Source: Gammaproteobacteria bacterium (GTDB lineage Bacteria; Pseudomonadota; Gammaproteobacteria; Eutrophobiales; Eutrophobiaceae). Taken from it: 7,299 bases of DNA. Of the stretch, positions 1-6,937 are shown one piece after another. The notes under the pieces are model-generated. The model saw only the letters and a program-made list of their open reading frames with translations, ran no database searches and was not told where the DNA came from. The position numbers and the translations under genes are program-made. The number at the start of each line of letters is the position of its first letter. The first letter of the stretch is position 1. The stretch covers positions 1 to 7,299 of the forward strand of contig QNEM01000101.1 of NCBI GenBank assembly GCA_003645215.1, in the 5' to 3' direction.

Positions 1-639
1 GACTGGATCACCTTTACGTTGAGGAATCTCAACAGCAATAATCTCGTCATCAAATTTACCTGCTTCCTGTGCGGCTTCCGTTTTGTTCTGACTGGCAGCG
101 GCAAATGCATCTTGATCATCACGTGAAATATCATATTCTTTAGCGATATTTTCTGCGGTAACACCCATGTGATAATCATTGAAGGCACACCAGAGTCCAT
201 CAACAATCATGGAGTCCTGCATTTTCCAGTCTCCCATTTTCTGGCCATCTCTCGATTTAGGCAAAAGGTGTGGTGACAGGCTCATATTTTCCTGTCCACC
301 AGCAACGATGATGTCCGCATCGCCACACATAATGGCCTGTGCAGCCAAGTGAACAGCTTTCAGACCACTACCGCAGACCTTGTTGATGGTCATACTAGGG
401 GTGGTTTCCGGGATACCCGCGGCGATGGCAGCTTGTCTTGCCGGGTTTTGACCTGTGCCTGCGGTTAATACGTGACCCAAGATAACTTCGTCTACTTGAT
501 CAGGTTTAAGACCCGCTTGTTCCAGCACACCGGATATAACAGTAGCTCCCAGCGTGTAGGCTGGTACACCTGCTAATGATCCTCCAAATGTGCCGATTGC
601 AGTTCGGCCGGCAGCAACGATAACTACTTTATCTGACAT
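1..639 (-). CDS. Acetyl-CoA C-acetyltransferase (thiolase II, AtoB/PhaA type), N-terminal 213 codons, cut by window edge
   Basis: This cytosolic enzyme condenses two acetyl-CoA into acetoacetyl-CoA plus CoA, or runs in reverse. It feeds polyhydroxybutyrate synthesis or serves acetoacetate and fatty-acid breakdown. The frame is open from the start codon to base 1. The family is usually about 390 residues, so about half is present. Visible family features are the N-terminal VVIVAAGRT strand, the nucleophilic cysteine Cys89 in NKVCGSGLKA, the AGGQENMS loop near residues 113-120, and YHMGVTAEN near 156-164 with the conserved His-Met pair. The C-terminal catalytic His and Cys lie outside the window. 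The ATG at 639 is preferred because GGAG at 649-652 precedes it and the family N-terminus begins here. An in-frame ATG ten codons upstream (667-669) has no good ribosome binding site. Biosynthetic (phaA) and degradative (atoB) roles cannot be separated from this part, so no symbol is given. Confidence 0.93.
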   Translation of the reverse strand, partial: MSDKVVIVAAGRTAIGTFGGSLAGVPAYTLGATVISGVLEQAGLKPDQVDEVILGHVLTAGTGQNPARQAAIAAGIPETTPSMTINKVCGSGLKAVHLAAQAIMCGDADIIVAGGQENMSLSPHLLPKSRDGQKMGDWKMQDSMIVDGLWCAFNDYHMGVTAENIAKEYDISRDDQDAFAAASQNKTEAAQEAGKFDDEIIAVEIPQRKGDPV

Positions 640-721
640 GTCCTCTTTCTCCAAATTATGATGTGGCATTTCATGCTCACAAATTTAATGAGTTTCACAT
701 TGTTTTTAATAATAATTATGT

Positions 722-759
722 GATGTGTTCTCGAATCTACGATGTGCTCTCCAATCTAC
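722..759. repeat. 19-bp tandem direct repeat, two copies
   Basis: The unit GATGTGTTCTCGAATCTAC (722-740) is followed with no spacer by GATGTGCTCTCCAATCTAC (741-759). The copies match at 17 of 19 positions; the differences are T/C and G/C. It lies 83-120 nt upstream of the thiolase start, between lpdA and the presumed thiolase promoter region. A 19-bp period is close to two helical turns, so it could be a pair of regulator half-sites. It may equally be a simple local duplication. I recognise no known regulator consensus in it. Confidence 0.75.
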
Positions 760-770
760 GCTGCAGTGCA

Positions 771-789
771 CAAAAAGCTCTGAAAGCTT
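771..789 (-). terminator. Possible weak terminator downstream of lpdA
   Basis: On the minus strand AAGCT and AGCTT form a 5-bp stem around a TTCAG loop, and the second arm runs into a five-T tract (complement of 772-776). The stem is short and has only two GC pairs, so it would be weak alone. It lies about 90 nt past the lpdA stop, downstream of a stronger stem at 814-828. The two together may end the sucA-sucB-lpdA transcript. A Rho-dependent end or read-through into the thiolase gene is equally possible. Confidence 0.33.
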
Positions 790-813
790 AACAGAATCTT
801 GGCACTGACTCCA

Positions 814-828
814 GCGCCAACTTGGCGC
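814..828. repeat. GC-rich palindrome downstream of lpdA
   Basis: GCGCCAACTTGGCGC is a perfect inverted repeat about a single central base, able to form a 6-bp stem with a 3-nt loop in RNA from either strand. It lies 53-67 nt past the lpdA stop. No T run follows it on either strand, so it is not a standard intrinsic terminator by itself. It could protect the 3' end of the cluster mRNA or act as a protein-binding site. TTGGC at 799-803 could pair alternatively with its left arm. Confidence 0.5.
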
Positions 829-880
829 GAAAATGGGAATGCAGGTAAGCGAGGTGAGGAGTCGGGATCAGCTGTGCTAA

Positions 881-2320
881 TCAGATGTGAATTGCCCGAT
901 TATCAACATCCAGGGCGGCTTCGTGCATGGCCTCTGAGAGGGAAGGGTGCCCATGGATGGTGCGGGCAATATCTTCACTACTGGCATCAAATTCCATGGC
1001 CAACACGGCTTCAGCAATGAGTTCTGATGCATTTGGCCCCAGTATATGCACCCCGAGGATCTTGTCACTTTGCCTGTCAGCTAATATCTTGACCATGCCC
1101 GTTGTATCTCCCGTGGCCCTGGCTCGGCTGTTGGCAACAAAGGGAAAGGTGCCAATATTGTATTCAATGCCACTTTCCTCCAGCGCTTGTTCAGTCATGC
1201 CCACCCAGGCAATCTCTGGCCAGGTGTAAATTACCCAGGGAATAGTTTGATAATTAATATGGCCAGGTTGGCCGGCAATGCGTTCCGCCACGGCCACGCC
1301 TTCTTCTGATGCCTTGTGGGCCAGCATCGGCCCTCTCACAACATCGCCTATGGCATAGACATTCGGCAGATTGGTCTGGCATTGGCCATCAACCTCAATA
1401 AACCCTCTTTCATCCAGGGTCAGACCACAGGCCTCCGCATCGAGGCCCTCTGTGTTAGGTGATCGGCCCACGGCCACGATTAATTTATCAACACTGATCT
1501 GCTGTTTACCTTCCGAATCTTCGTAGATGACAATGACTTCCTGGTTGTTTGAGCCAGTGCCAGTCACTTTTGTACCGAGTCTGATGTCCAGACCCTGTTT
1601 GCTTAAAATTTTATAGGCTTCATCCGAGAGTTGATTATCAACAGGCCCAAGGAACGTATCCAGGGCTTCAAGGATAATCACTTCGGATCCCAGGCGATTC
1701 CAGACGCTGCCTAATTCCAGGCCAATGACCCCGGCACCGATGATGCACAGTTTTCTGGGTATTTCGTTGAATGCAAGGGCACCAGTTGAGTCGACGATCC
1801 TGTCATTATCGACCTTTGCGGGTGGAATCTTTGATGGTTCAGAGCCGGTGGCAATGATGATGTGTTTGGCAGAGGCAGTAATAGTTTCTTCATCCGCAGT
1901 TGATGAAGGTGCAACCTCCACTAGGTAGCGACCTGAATTATCCTGTGCTGTGATGCGACCGCGACCATGTAAGACATCGATATTGTTTTTCCTGAATAGA
2001 CCGGCGATGCCCTGTGTGAGGATATGCACAGTCTTGTCCTTGCGTGCGATCATCTTGTTAACATCCATACTGGCTCCGGAAACATTAATGCCATGATCGG
2101 CGGCATCATTTTTAATATATGAGTAATGATGTGTCGATTCCAACAAGGCCTTTGAAGGGATGCAACCAACGTTCAGGCAGGTGCCACCCAGCGCAGGTTT
2201 GCCATTTTCTTTACTCCAGCTCTCAACACAGGCAACAGAGAGTCCCAGTTGCGCACAACGAATAGCGGCGACATACCCGCCTGGTCCGGCACCAATAACA
2301 ATAACATCATAATTTTGCAT
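881..2320 (-). CDS. lpdA: Dihydrolipoyl dehydrogenase (E3 of the 2-oxoglutarate dehydrogenase complex)
   Basis: This FAD flavoprotein reoxidises dihydrolipoyl groups on the E2 subunit and passes the electrons to NAD+. At 479 residues it has full family length. Visible features are the FAD-binding GAGPGG at 10-15, the redox disulfide Cys48-Cys53 in GGTCLNVGCIPSK (45-57), the NAD-binding GAGVIG at 195-200, the second FAD contact YAIGD at 322-326, and the catalytic interface HPSLSE (458-463) with the His458-Glu463 pair. The insert ESWSKENGKPA before the disulfide motif recalls the Pseudomonas LpdG type, the E3 tied to 2-oxoglutarate dehydrogenase, more than E. coli Lpd (from memory). It starts 23 nt after the sucB stop. 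An in-frame TAA immediately before the ATG rules out a longer start. The ribosome binding site is poor. It probably shares a transcript with sucB and may also serve pyruvate dehydrogenase or the glycine cleavage system. Confidence 0.97.
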   Translation of the reverse strand: MQNYDVIVIGAGPGGYVAAIRCAQLGLSVACVESWSKENGKPALGGTCLNVGCIPSKALLESTHHYSYIKNDAADHGINVSGASMDVNKMIARKDKTVHILTQGIAGLFRKNNIDVLHGRGRITAQDNSGRYLVEVAPSSTADEETITASAKHIIIATGSEPSKIPPAKVDNDRIVDSTGALAFNEIPRKLCIIGAGVIGLELGSVWNRLGSEVIILEALDTFLGPVDNQLSDEAYKILSKQGLDIRLGTKVTGTGSNNQEVIVIYEDSEGKQQISVDKLIVAVGRSPNTEGLDAEACGLTLDERGFIEVDGQCQTNLPNVYAIGDVVRGPMLAHKASEEGVAVAERIAGQPGHINYQTIPWVIYTWPEIAWVGMTEQALEESGIEYNIGTFPFVANSRARATGDTTGMVKILADRQSDKILGVHILGPNASELIAEAVLAMEFDASSEDIARTIHGHPSLSEAMHEAALDVDNRAIHI

Positions 2321-2343
2321 TTATTTTATTTAAACTCTCAACT
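2321..2343 (-). promoter_or_regulatory. Short sucB-lpdA junction with a weak ribosome binding site
   Basis: The 23 nt between the sucB TAG and the lpdA ATG are AT-rich. The only purine-rich match, GAGAG, lies about 15 nt from the start, which is too far to be good. The short gap suggests that ribosomes ending sucB reinitiate at lpdA, but this is inference. There is no room for a terminator or a separate promoter here. Confidence 0.45.
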
Positions 2344-3717
2344 CTAGATTTGTAACAAGAGTCTTGATGGATCTTCCAGTTGTTCTTTAATAGCAACCAG
2401 GAATTGTACAGCATCGCGTCCATCGATAATTCTGTGATCATATGTTAGTGCCAGATACATCATGGGTCTGATCACCACCTCTCCGTTTTCTGCCACAGGG
2501 CGATCCTGAATCTTATGCATGCCAAGGATCGCGCTTTGGGGAGGGTTAATAATCGGAGTTGAAAGTAAGGAACCGAAAACTCCACCATTGGTAATGGTAA
2601 AGGTACCGCCTGTGAGGTCTTCAATGGCGAGTTTTCCATTATTGGCTTTTTGCCCAAGTTCAGCGACTCCTGATTCGATTGCTGCAAGTGAGAGTGTATC
2701 CGCATCCCTGAGTACAGGAACAACCAGTCCGCGTGGTGAACTGACCGCAATGCCTATATCAAAATAACCACGATACAGAATGTCTTCGCCATCTACAGAG
2801 GCATTGATGATCGGAAATTTCTTTAATGCTTCGACAGTGGCCCTGGTAAAAAAAGACATGAAGCCTAATTTGACCTGGTGGGTTTTTTCAAATTCTTCTT
2901 TATAGCGACTGCGCAGCTCCATTATGGGTTGCATATTCACTTCATTAAATGTTGTTAGCAGGGCGTTCTCATGTTGCGCAGCCAGTAGTCTCTCCGCGGC
3001 ACGTTTGCGCAGGCGTGTCATGGGCGCACGTTCCTGTGGGCGCGATTCCTGGTTATTATTCGCAGCAGGTGTTGTCTGGACGACCTGTGCTTGTTTCTCG
3101 GCTTCTATAACTTTTGGTGCTACCACTTCTGGAACCACCTCTTTTTGCACCGGGGCCTCAGGTTCGGGGGCAGGGCTTGCTGTAGTACCCTTGCTGATTG
3201 CCGAGCCCAGGTGATTTAAAATATCTTCCTTGGTAATTCGACCCGGGTTCTTGTGTTCGCTGATTTCATCTGGCTGAAGTTCATTCTCGGACAACAAATG
3301 TCTTACAGCGGGGCTTAACTTGGGTGCTTCTTCGACCGGAGCAGGAATGGCTTGCTCTGTTGGTGCCGGTTCTAGCTTAGGCTCTGATTGAGGCTCTGGC
3401 TCCAGCAGCGTATGTTGTTTTGGCCTGTTTTCTTCAGACGAGCCTACTTGAGGTTTTTCTTCTTCAACAGTTAATTTTTTTTCCGTCTCAATTCTGGCTA
3501 TCAGTTCGTCACTTTCAACGTCTTCACCATCCTGTTTCAGAATCTCAGTCAAAATACCATTGGTCGGTGCAGCAACTTCCAGCGTGACCTTGTCTGTTTC
3601 TATATCAATCAGGTTCTCGCCACGTTTAACTGTATCACCTGCTTTTTTGTGCCATTGAAGCAAATTAGCCTCGGCGACGGATTCTGCAAGAACAGGTACT
3701 TTTACTTCAACAGTCAC
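2344..3717 (-). CDS. sucB: Dihydrolipoyllysine-residue succinyltransferase (E2 of 2-oxoglutarate dehydrogenase)
   Basis: This is the core of the complex. It takes the succinyl group from E1 on a swinging lipoyl arm and transfers it to CoA, giving succinyl-CoA. Domains in order: one lipoyl domain (about 1-78) with lipoyl lysine Lys43 in ETDKVTLEV; a linker rich in Pro and Glu (about 85-132); a peripheral subunit-binding domain (133-170, LSPAVRHLLSEN then GRITKEDIL); a second linker rich in Ala, Pro, Glu and Gln (171-228); and the acyltransferase domain (about 229-457) ending in YDHRIIDGRDAV, with catalytic His428 and Asp432. At 457 residues it is longer than E. coli SucB (405), mostly through the linkers. 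The start codon is GTG, supported by AAAGGAG six bases upstream; the next in-frame Met is far inside the protein. The subunit-binding loop usually reads GTGxxGR but here reads EHKNPGR. Its place directly after sucA supports succinyl rather than acetyl specificity. Confidence 0.97.
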   Translation of the reverse strand: MTVEVKVPVLAESVAEANLLQWHKKAGDTVKRGENLIDIETDKVTLEVAAPTNGILTEILKQDGEDVESDELIARIETEKKLTVEEEKPQVGSSEENRPKQHTLLEPEPQSEPKLEPAPTEQAIPAPVEEAPKLSPAVRHLLSENELQPDEISEHKNPGRITKEDILNHLGSAISKGTTASPAPEPEAPVQKEVVPEVVAPKVIEAEKQAQVVQTTPAANNNQESRPQERAPMTRLRKRAAERLLAAQHENALLTTFNEVNMQPIMELRSRYKEEFEKTHQVKLGFMSFFTRATVEALKKFPIINASVDGEDILYRGYFDIGIAVSSPRGLVVPVLRDADTLSLAAIESGVAELGQKANNGKLAIEDLTGGTFTITNGGVFGSLLSTPIINPPQSAILGMHKIQDRPVAENGEVVIRPMMYLALTYDHRIIDGRDAVQFLVAIKEQLEDPSRLLLQI

Positions 3718-3730
3718 AGTTTTCTCCTTT
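3718..3730 (-). promoter_or_regulatory. Strong ribosome binding site for the GTG start of sucB
   Basis: On the minus strand AAAGGAG (3724-3730) lies six bases upstream of the GTG at 3715-3717. This fixes the start, since no ATG in frame lies near the beginning of the lipoyl domain. The translated start TVEVKVPVLAESV matches the family N-terminus. Confidence 0.85.
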
Positions 3731-3745
3731 AAAAAGACACTTTTG

Positions 3746-3772
3746 ATTATACATTAGTTATCCGGGTGTTAA
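3746..3772 (-). promoter_or_regulatory. Candidate internal promoter upstream of sucB
   Basis: Read on the minus strand, a perfect TATAAT (3746-3751) is preceded by TTAACA (3767-3772), five of six bases of the -35 consensus. The spacer is 15 bp, shorter than the preferred 17. Transcription would begin near 3739, leaving about 21 nt of leader that contains the sucB ribosome binding site. The motif lies in the 74-nt sucA-sucB gap, longer than the 23-nt sucB-lpdA junction. It could supply E2 and E3 independently of E1. This is prediction from sequence only. Confidence 0.4.
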
Positions 3773-3791
3773 GTTGATCTAGCAAGATAAA

Positions 3792-6641
3792 TCAGCCGGG
3801 GACGGCGTCTCTTTCGCTAGTGACTTCATGTTTATCCAGTTGCAGCGCATCTGACACAAGTTGTCTTTGTTGTTCCAGATGTTTTGACATATAGCCCACT
3901 GCAGGTGATGCAGAATAGGGTCGCCCTGCATACACAAGCGTTTGTTGATCACCAAGAAAGCCTATGAGTGTGCGCCTTGAATGGATGTAGTACCAGCTGC
4001 CCTGATTTCGAGGTTCTTCCTGTACCCAAACAATTTCTTTCAGGTTTGGATATTTATCTATGACTGCCCTGACTTCATTCTTTGGAAACGGGAACAACTG
4101 TTCAATACGGGCAATGGCGATATTTTCTATTTTTTCATCACGGCGTTTTTCGTGTAAATCGTAATATACTTTTCCTGCACAGAACAACAGGCGGGTGACT
4201 GATGCAGGGTCTATTTGATCTGTTTCACCTATGACTGTCTGAAATTTACCCTGTGTCAGTTCTTCTACCGGTGAGGCAGAGAGTTTATTGCGTAACAAAC
4301 TTTTTGGACTCATTACAATCAATGGTTTTCTGTAGGGTCGCAACATCTGTCGACGCAACATGTGAAACATTTGCGCAGCTGTACTGGGAACACAAACCTG
4401 CATATTTTCTTCTGCGCAGAGTTGCAGGTATCGTTCCAGCCGCGCTGAAGAATGTTCTGGTCCCTGACCATCGTAACCATGGGGTAAAAAACAAACGAGA
4501 CCACAATATCTTCCCCATTTTGCTTCACATGAACTGATAAACTGGTCAAAAACAACCTGTGCACCATTGGCAAAATCGCCAAATTGCGCTTCCCAGATCA
4601 CCAGGGCATTGGGCTCGGCACAACTGTAGCCATATTCATAAGCCAGCACGGCTTCTTCAGAAAGTGTTGAATTGATGACCAGGAAATTGGCCTGATCTTC
4701 ACAGATGTGTTGCAGCGGTAGCCATGTGGCGCCGTCTTTCTGATTATGGATGACTGCATGGCGATGGAAAAAAGTGCCCCGGCTACTATCCTGTCCCGAA
4801 ATTCTTACCGGGTAACCCGAATCAAGCAGGCTGGCATATGCCATGGTTTCAGCAAAGCCCCAGTCCATGGGTAGTTCTCCCTTTCCCATTTTAATCCTGT
4901 TATCAATGATCCTTTGCACACTTTTATGCAATTGAAAATCATCAGGCATCTGCGTAATTTTTTCTGAAAATTTTCGGACAGTTGTCTCATCAATTGATGT
5001 ATCAACAGGTTCACGCCAGGCAGTGTTAGTATAGGGCGTAAAGTCGATATGGAATTCGGTATCTATATCTTCGGCATGTTTGCCTGCGACCCTTTCGTTA
5101 TCATCAAGTGAGGCAATATATTTATCTGCTATTTCATCGACTTCTTCATCATCAAGTAATCCTTCTGTAATCAGTTTGTCAGAGTACAGGGTTCTCACCC
5201 CCGGATGCTGGCGAATATGTTGGTACATGATTGGTTGTGTTGCTGATGGTTCATCGGTTTCGCTGTGACCCTGTTTTCGATAACAGATCATGTCGATGAC
5301 CACATCCTTGTTGAATTCCATTCTGTAATCGAGGGCCAGCTGCGCAACAAATACAACAGCTTCCGGATCATCACCATTTACGTGAAAGATGGGGGCCTGC
5401 ACCATTTTTGCGACATCAGTACAATAAAGCGTTGATCTGGAATCAAGCGGATCGCTGGTGGTAAAACCAATCTGGTTGTTAATAATGATATGTACCGTTC
5501 CACCCGTCGCGTAGCCACGTGTCTGTGAAAGATTAAAGGTTTCCATGACAACACCCTGACCCGCAAACGCTGCATCACCGTGAATGAGGACAGGAAGAAC
5601 CTGATCCCTGGCAAAATCTTTTCGTCTTTCCTGGCGTGCGCGAACAGATCCTTCGACCACAGGAGAGATGATCTCAAGATGAGAGGGGTTAAATGATAGT
5701 GTCAGGTGTACATTGCCTCCAGGTGTCTCAATATCAGATGAATATCCCTTGTGATATTTTACATCCCCTGATCCTGAACCTTGAACATTTTTACCTTCAA
5801 ATTCGTCAAATAACTCTTCAGGATTTTTGCCAATGGTATTGACCAGCACATTCAAACGTCCTCTATGCGCCATACCGATGACAATTTCCTTGATGCCGGC
5901 AATGCCTCCGGACTGAACCAGAACATCCAGCATTGGATTGAGGCTTTCACCGCCTTCCAGTGAGAAACGTTTTTGACCTACATATTTGGTGTGTAAATAC
6001 TCCTCGAGTGCATTGGCAGCAATGACACGTTCCAGAATACGGATCTTTTGATGTTTTTCGAAATTCGGTATGGCGCGGCAGGACTCAAGGCGTTGCTGTA
6101 TCCAACGTTTAATTTCAGTTTCATTGATGTGCATATATTCCACACCAATGGATCGGCAATAGGTCGTTTGAATGATATCGATGATTTCATGCAGTGGGAT
6201 CTCATCTTCTGCATGTAATGATCCGGTATTAAATGCGGTATCCATATCCGTTTCGGTTAACTCGTGATAGGCAGGATCCAGCTCCGGGACATCAGGTCTT
6301 TCATATTGTTTCAACGGGTCAAGATCGGCCTGTCGATGACCTCGAAAACGATAGGCATTGATGAGCTGCAGCACAGCCACCTGTTTTTGGTGGGCAGTAG
6401 CGTCCTTACCAACGTTAATTACAGGTGTATGTCCTTTTTGCCGTGCTGTTTCAGAGTAGGCCTTCTGTATGGCTGAGTGAGGGGTATCCTGATGCGCACC
6501 TGGATCTGCAAGTTGTATGGCTTTGAAATAAAGTTGCCAGTCGTCACTGACACTTTTTGGGTCTTCAAGATAGGCCTCATACAATTCTTCTACATACCAT
6601 GCGTTTCCGCTAAACAGAATTGAAGACACTGGCTCATTCAT
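3792..6641 (-). CDS. sucA: 2-oxoglutarate dehydrogenase E1 component (thiamine diphosphate-dependent)
   Basis: E1 decarboxylates 2-oxoglutarate on thiamine diphosphate and succinylates the lipoyl group of SucB, the rate-setting step of the complex. At 949 residues it is close to E. coli SucA (933). Features in order: the N-terminal segment NAWYVEELYEAYLEDP (13-28) typical of these E1 proteins; LQLINAYRFRGH (91-102); GMAHRGRLNVLVN (256-268) with His259; the cofactor motif from GDAAFAGQG (355-363) to INNQIGF (about 387-393), giving Mg2+ ligands Asp356 and Asn389; GTFFHRHAVIHNQ (622-634); WEAQFGDFANGAQVV (683-697); HGYDGQGPEHSSARLERYLQL (721 onward); and EEPRNQGSWYY (875-885). The ATG at 6641 has AAGGA six bases upstream and an in-frame TAA two codons before it. 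The C-terminus runs about a dozen residues beyond my recollection of the E. coli end. It heads the cluster and is transcribed away from gltA. Confidence 0.98.
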   Translation of the reverse strand: MNEPVSSILFSGNAWYVEELYEAYLEDPKSVSDDWQLYFKAIQLADPGAHQDTPHSAIQKAYSETARQKGHTPVINVGKDATAHQKQVAVLQLINAYRFRGHRQADLDPLKQYERPDVPELDPAYHELTETDMDTAFNTGSLHAEDEIPLHEIIDIIQTTYCRSIGVEYMHINETEIKRWIQQRLESCRAIPNFEKHQKIRILERVIAANALEEYLHTKYVGQKRFSLEGGESLNPMLDVLVQSGGIAGIKEIVIGMAHRGRLNVLVNTIGKNPEELFDEFEGKNVQGSGSGDVKYHKGYSSDIETPGGNVHLTLSFNPSHLEIISPVVEGSVRARQERRKDFARDQVLPVLIHGDAAFAGQGVVMETFNLSQTRGYATGGTVHIIINNQIGFTTSDPLDSRSTLYCTDVAKMVQAPIFHVNGDDPEAVVFVAQLALDYRMEFNKDVVIDMICYRKQGHSETDEPSATQPIMYQHIRQHPGVRTLYSDKLITEGLLDDEEVDEIADKYIASLDDNERVAGKHAEDIDTEFHIDFTPYTNTAWREPVDTSIDETTVRKFSEKITQMPDDFQLHKSVQRIIDNRIKMGKGELPMDWGFAETMAYASLLDSGYPVRISGQDSSRGTFFHRHAVIHNQKDGATWLPLQHICEDQANFLVINSTLSEEAVLAYEYGYSCAEPNALVIWEAQFGDFANGAQVVFDQFISSCEAKWGRYCGLVCFLPHGYDGQGPEHSSARLERYLQLCAEENMQVCVPSTAAQMFHMLRRQMLRPYRKPLIVMSPKSLLRNKLSASPVEELTQGKFQTVIGETDQIDPASVTRLLFCAGKVYYDLHEKRRDEKIENIAIARIEQLFPFPKNEVRAVIDKYPNLKEIVWVQEEPRNQGSWYYIHSRRTLIGFLGDQQTLVYAGRPYSASPAVGYMSKHLEQQRQLVSDALQLDKHEVTSERDAVPG

Positions 6642-6721
6642 AGGTTATCCTTGATGCGTTGAGGTCTGCCAACTCCGGAATGTATTCATATACAGGTGCC
6701 CGGAAAAGAGAAGAAAATAAT

Positions 6722-6735
6722 AAACAGACCTGTTT
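6722..6735. promoter_or_regulatory. Palindrome, possible operator on the sucA side
   Basis: AAACAG-AC-CTGTTT is a perfect 6-bp inverted repeat with a 2-bp centre, about 88 bp upstream of the sucA start. The size and symmetry fit a dimeric regulator site. I cannot match it to a named TCA-cycle regulator; it does not resemble the FNR or CRP consensus as I know them. Confidence 0.4.
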
Positions 6736-6737
6736 CT

Positions 6738-6754
6738 CTCCTTTTCTCAAGGAG
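6738..6754. repeat. Small inverted repeat next to the palindrome
   Basis: CTCCTT and AAGGAG form a perfect 6-bp stem around a TTCTC loop. It begins two bases after the palindrome at 6722-6735. In RNA from either strand it would make a small hairpin, with no T run following. The AAGGAG arm looks like a ribosome binding site on the plus strand, but no start codon follows at a suitable distance. Confidence 0.4.
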
Positions 6755-6839
6755 TAGCAGCCGATACTTTAAGTTGTTTTTAGTGAATATGCCGACAAGT
6801 TTAAACGAATTAATGATTTTTTCATAAAAAAATAATCAA

Positions 6840-6854
6840 GTGCTGCGCTAGCAC
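6840..6854. promoter_or_regulatory. Inverted repeat upstream of the gltA promoter
   Basis: GTGCT-GCGCT-AGCAC is a perfect 5-bp inverted repeat with a 5-bp centre, flanked by a direct repeat of CAAGTG (6837-6842 and 6854-6859). Its centre lies about 55 bp before the transcription start predicted from the promoter at 6866-6895, a position often used by activators. No known consensus was recognised. Confidence 0.38.
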
Positions 6855-6865
6855 AAGTGTCACTA

Positions 6866-6895
6866 TTGTTGCAATGCCATACTGGCGGGTATGCT
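6866..6895 (+). promoter_or_regulatory. Candidate sigma-70-type promoter of gltA
   Basis: TTGTTG (6866-6871) and TATGCT (6890-6895) are separated by 18 bp. Each matches four of six consensus bases. Transcription would begin near 6902 and leave a leader of about 48 nt before the gltA ATG. A shifted -35, TTGCAA at 6869, would give a 15-bp spacer. This is the best candidate on the plus strand, but it is not strong. Confidence 0.42.
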
Positions 6896-6937
6896 TAAGG
6901 ACTTTTTGAAATTGAAACAAACTATTAGTAGTTTTTT

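Larger units (their letters stand above)
640..880. other. Intergenic gap between lpdA and the thiolase gene
   Basis: The 241 nt separate the end of lpdA from the thiolase start, both on the minus strand. The gap is far longer than the sucB-lpdA spacing, which suggests the thiolase has its own expression signals. It holds a palindrome (814-828), a weak hairpin with a T tract on the minus strand (771-789), a 19-bp tandem repeat (722-759) and an AT-rich stretch (about 680-720) that could contain the thiolase promoter. I could not fix a convincing -35/-10 pair there. The short plus-strand frame starting at 799 runs into the lpdA 3' end and looks non-coding. Confidence 0.6.

Noticed and set aside
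676..700. Two TGTGA half-sites on the minus strand ahead of the thiolase, resembling CRP sites
   Set aside because: They are direct rather than inverted repeats, and neither has a good opposite half-site at the right spacing.
814..828. Palindrome read as a full intrinsic terminator of lpdA
   Set aside because: No T tract follows the stem on either strand, so only a general hairpin is supported.
799..1020. Plus-strand frame of 73 codons spanning the lpdA 3' end
   Set aside because: It overlaps the conserved end of lpdA, has no convincing ribosome binding site and its product resembles no family.
927..1229. Plus-strand frame of 100 codons antisense to lpdA
   Set aside because: It lies wholly inside the intact lpdA gene. 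Long antisense frames are expected opposite coding sequence, and no domain is visible.
2924..3214. Plus-strand frame of 96 codons rich in Ser, Ala, Cys and Gly opposite sucB
   Set aside because: Its composition mirrors the Pro/Ala/Glu-rich linker of sucB on the other strand; it is a shadow of that low-complexity stretch.
6789..6827. Twelve-codon frame in the intergenic region, a possible leader peptide
   Set aside because: It has no ribosome binding site, no run of regulatory codons and no attenuator-like hairpin with a T tract after it.
6883..6895. Sigma-54-like TGGC...TGCT near gltA
   Set aside because: The GG and GC elements are 7 bp apart instead of the required 10, so it does not fit a -24/-12 promoter.
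6874..6909. Eleven-codon frame upstream of gltA
   Set aside because: It overlaps the predicted gltA promoter and has no ribosome binding site.
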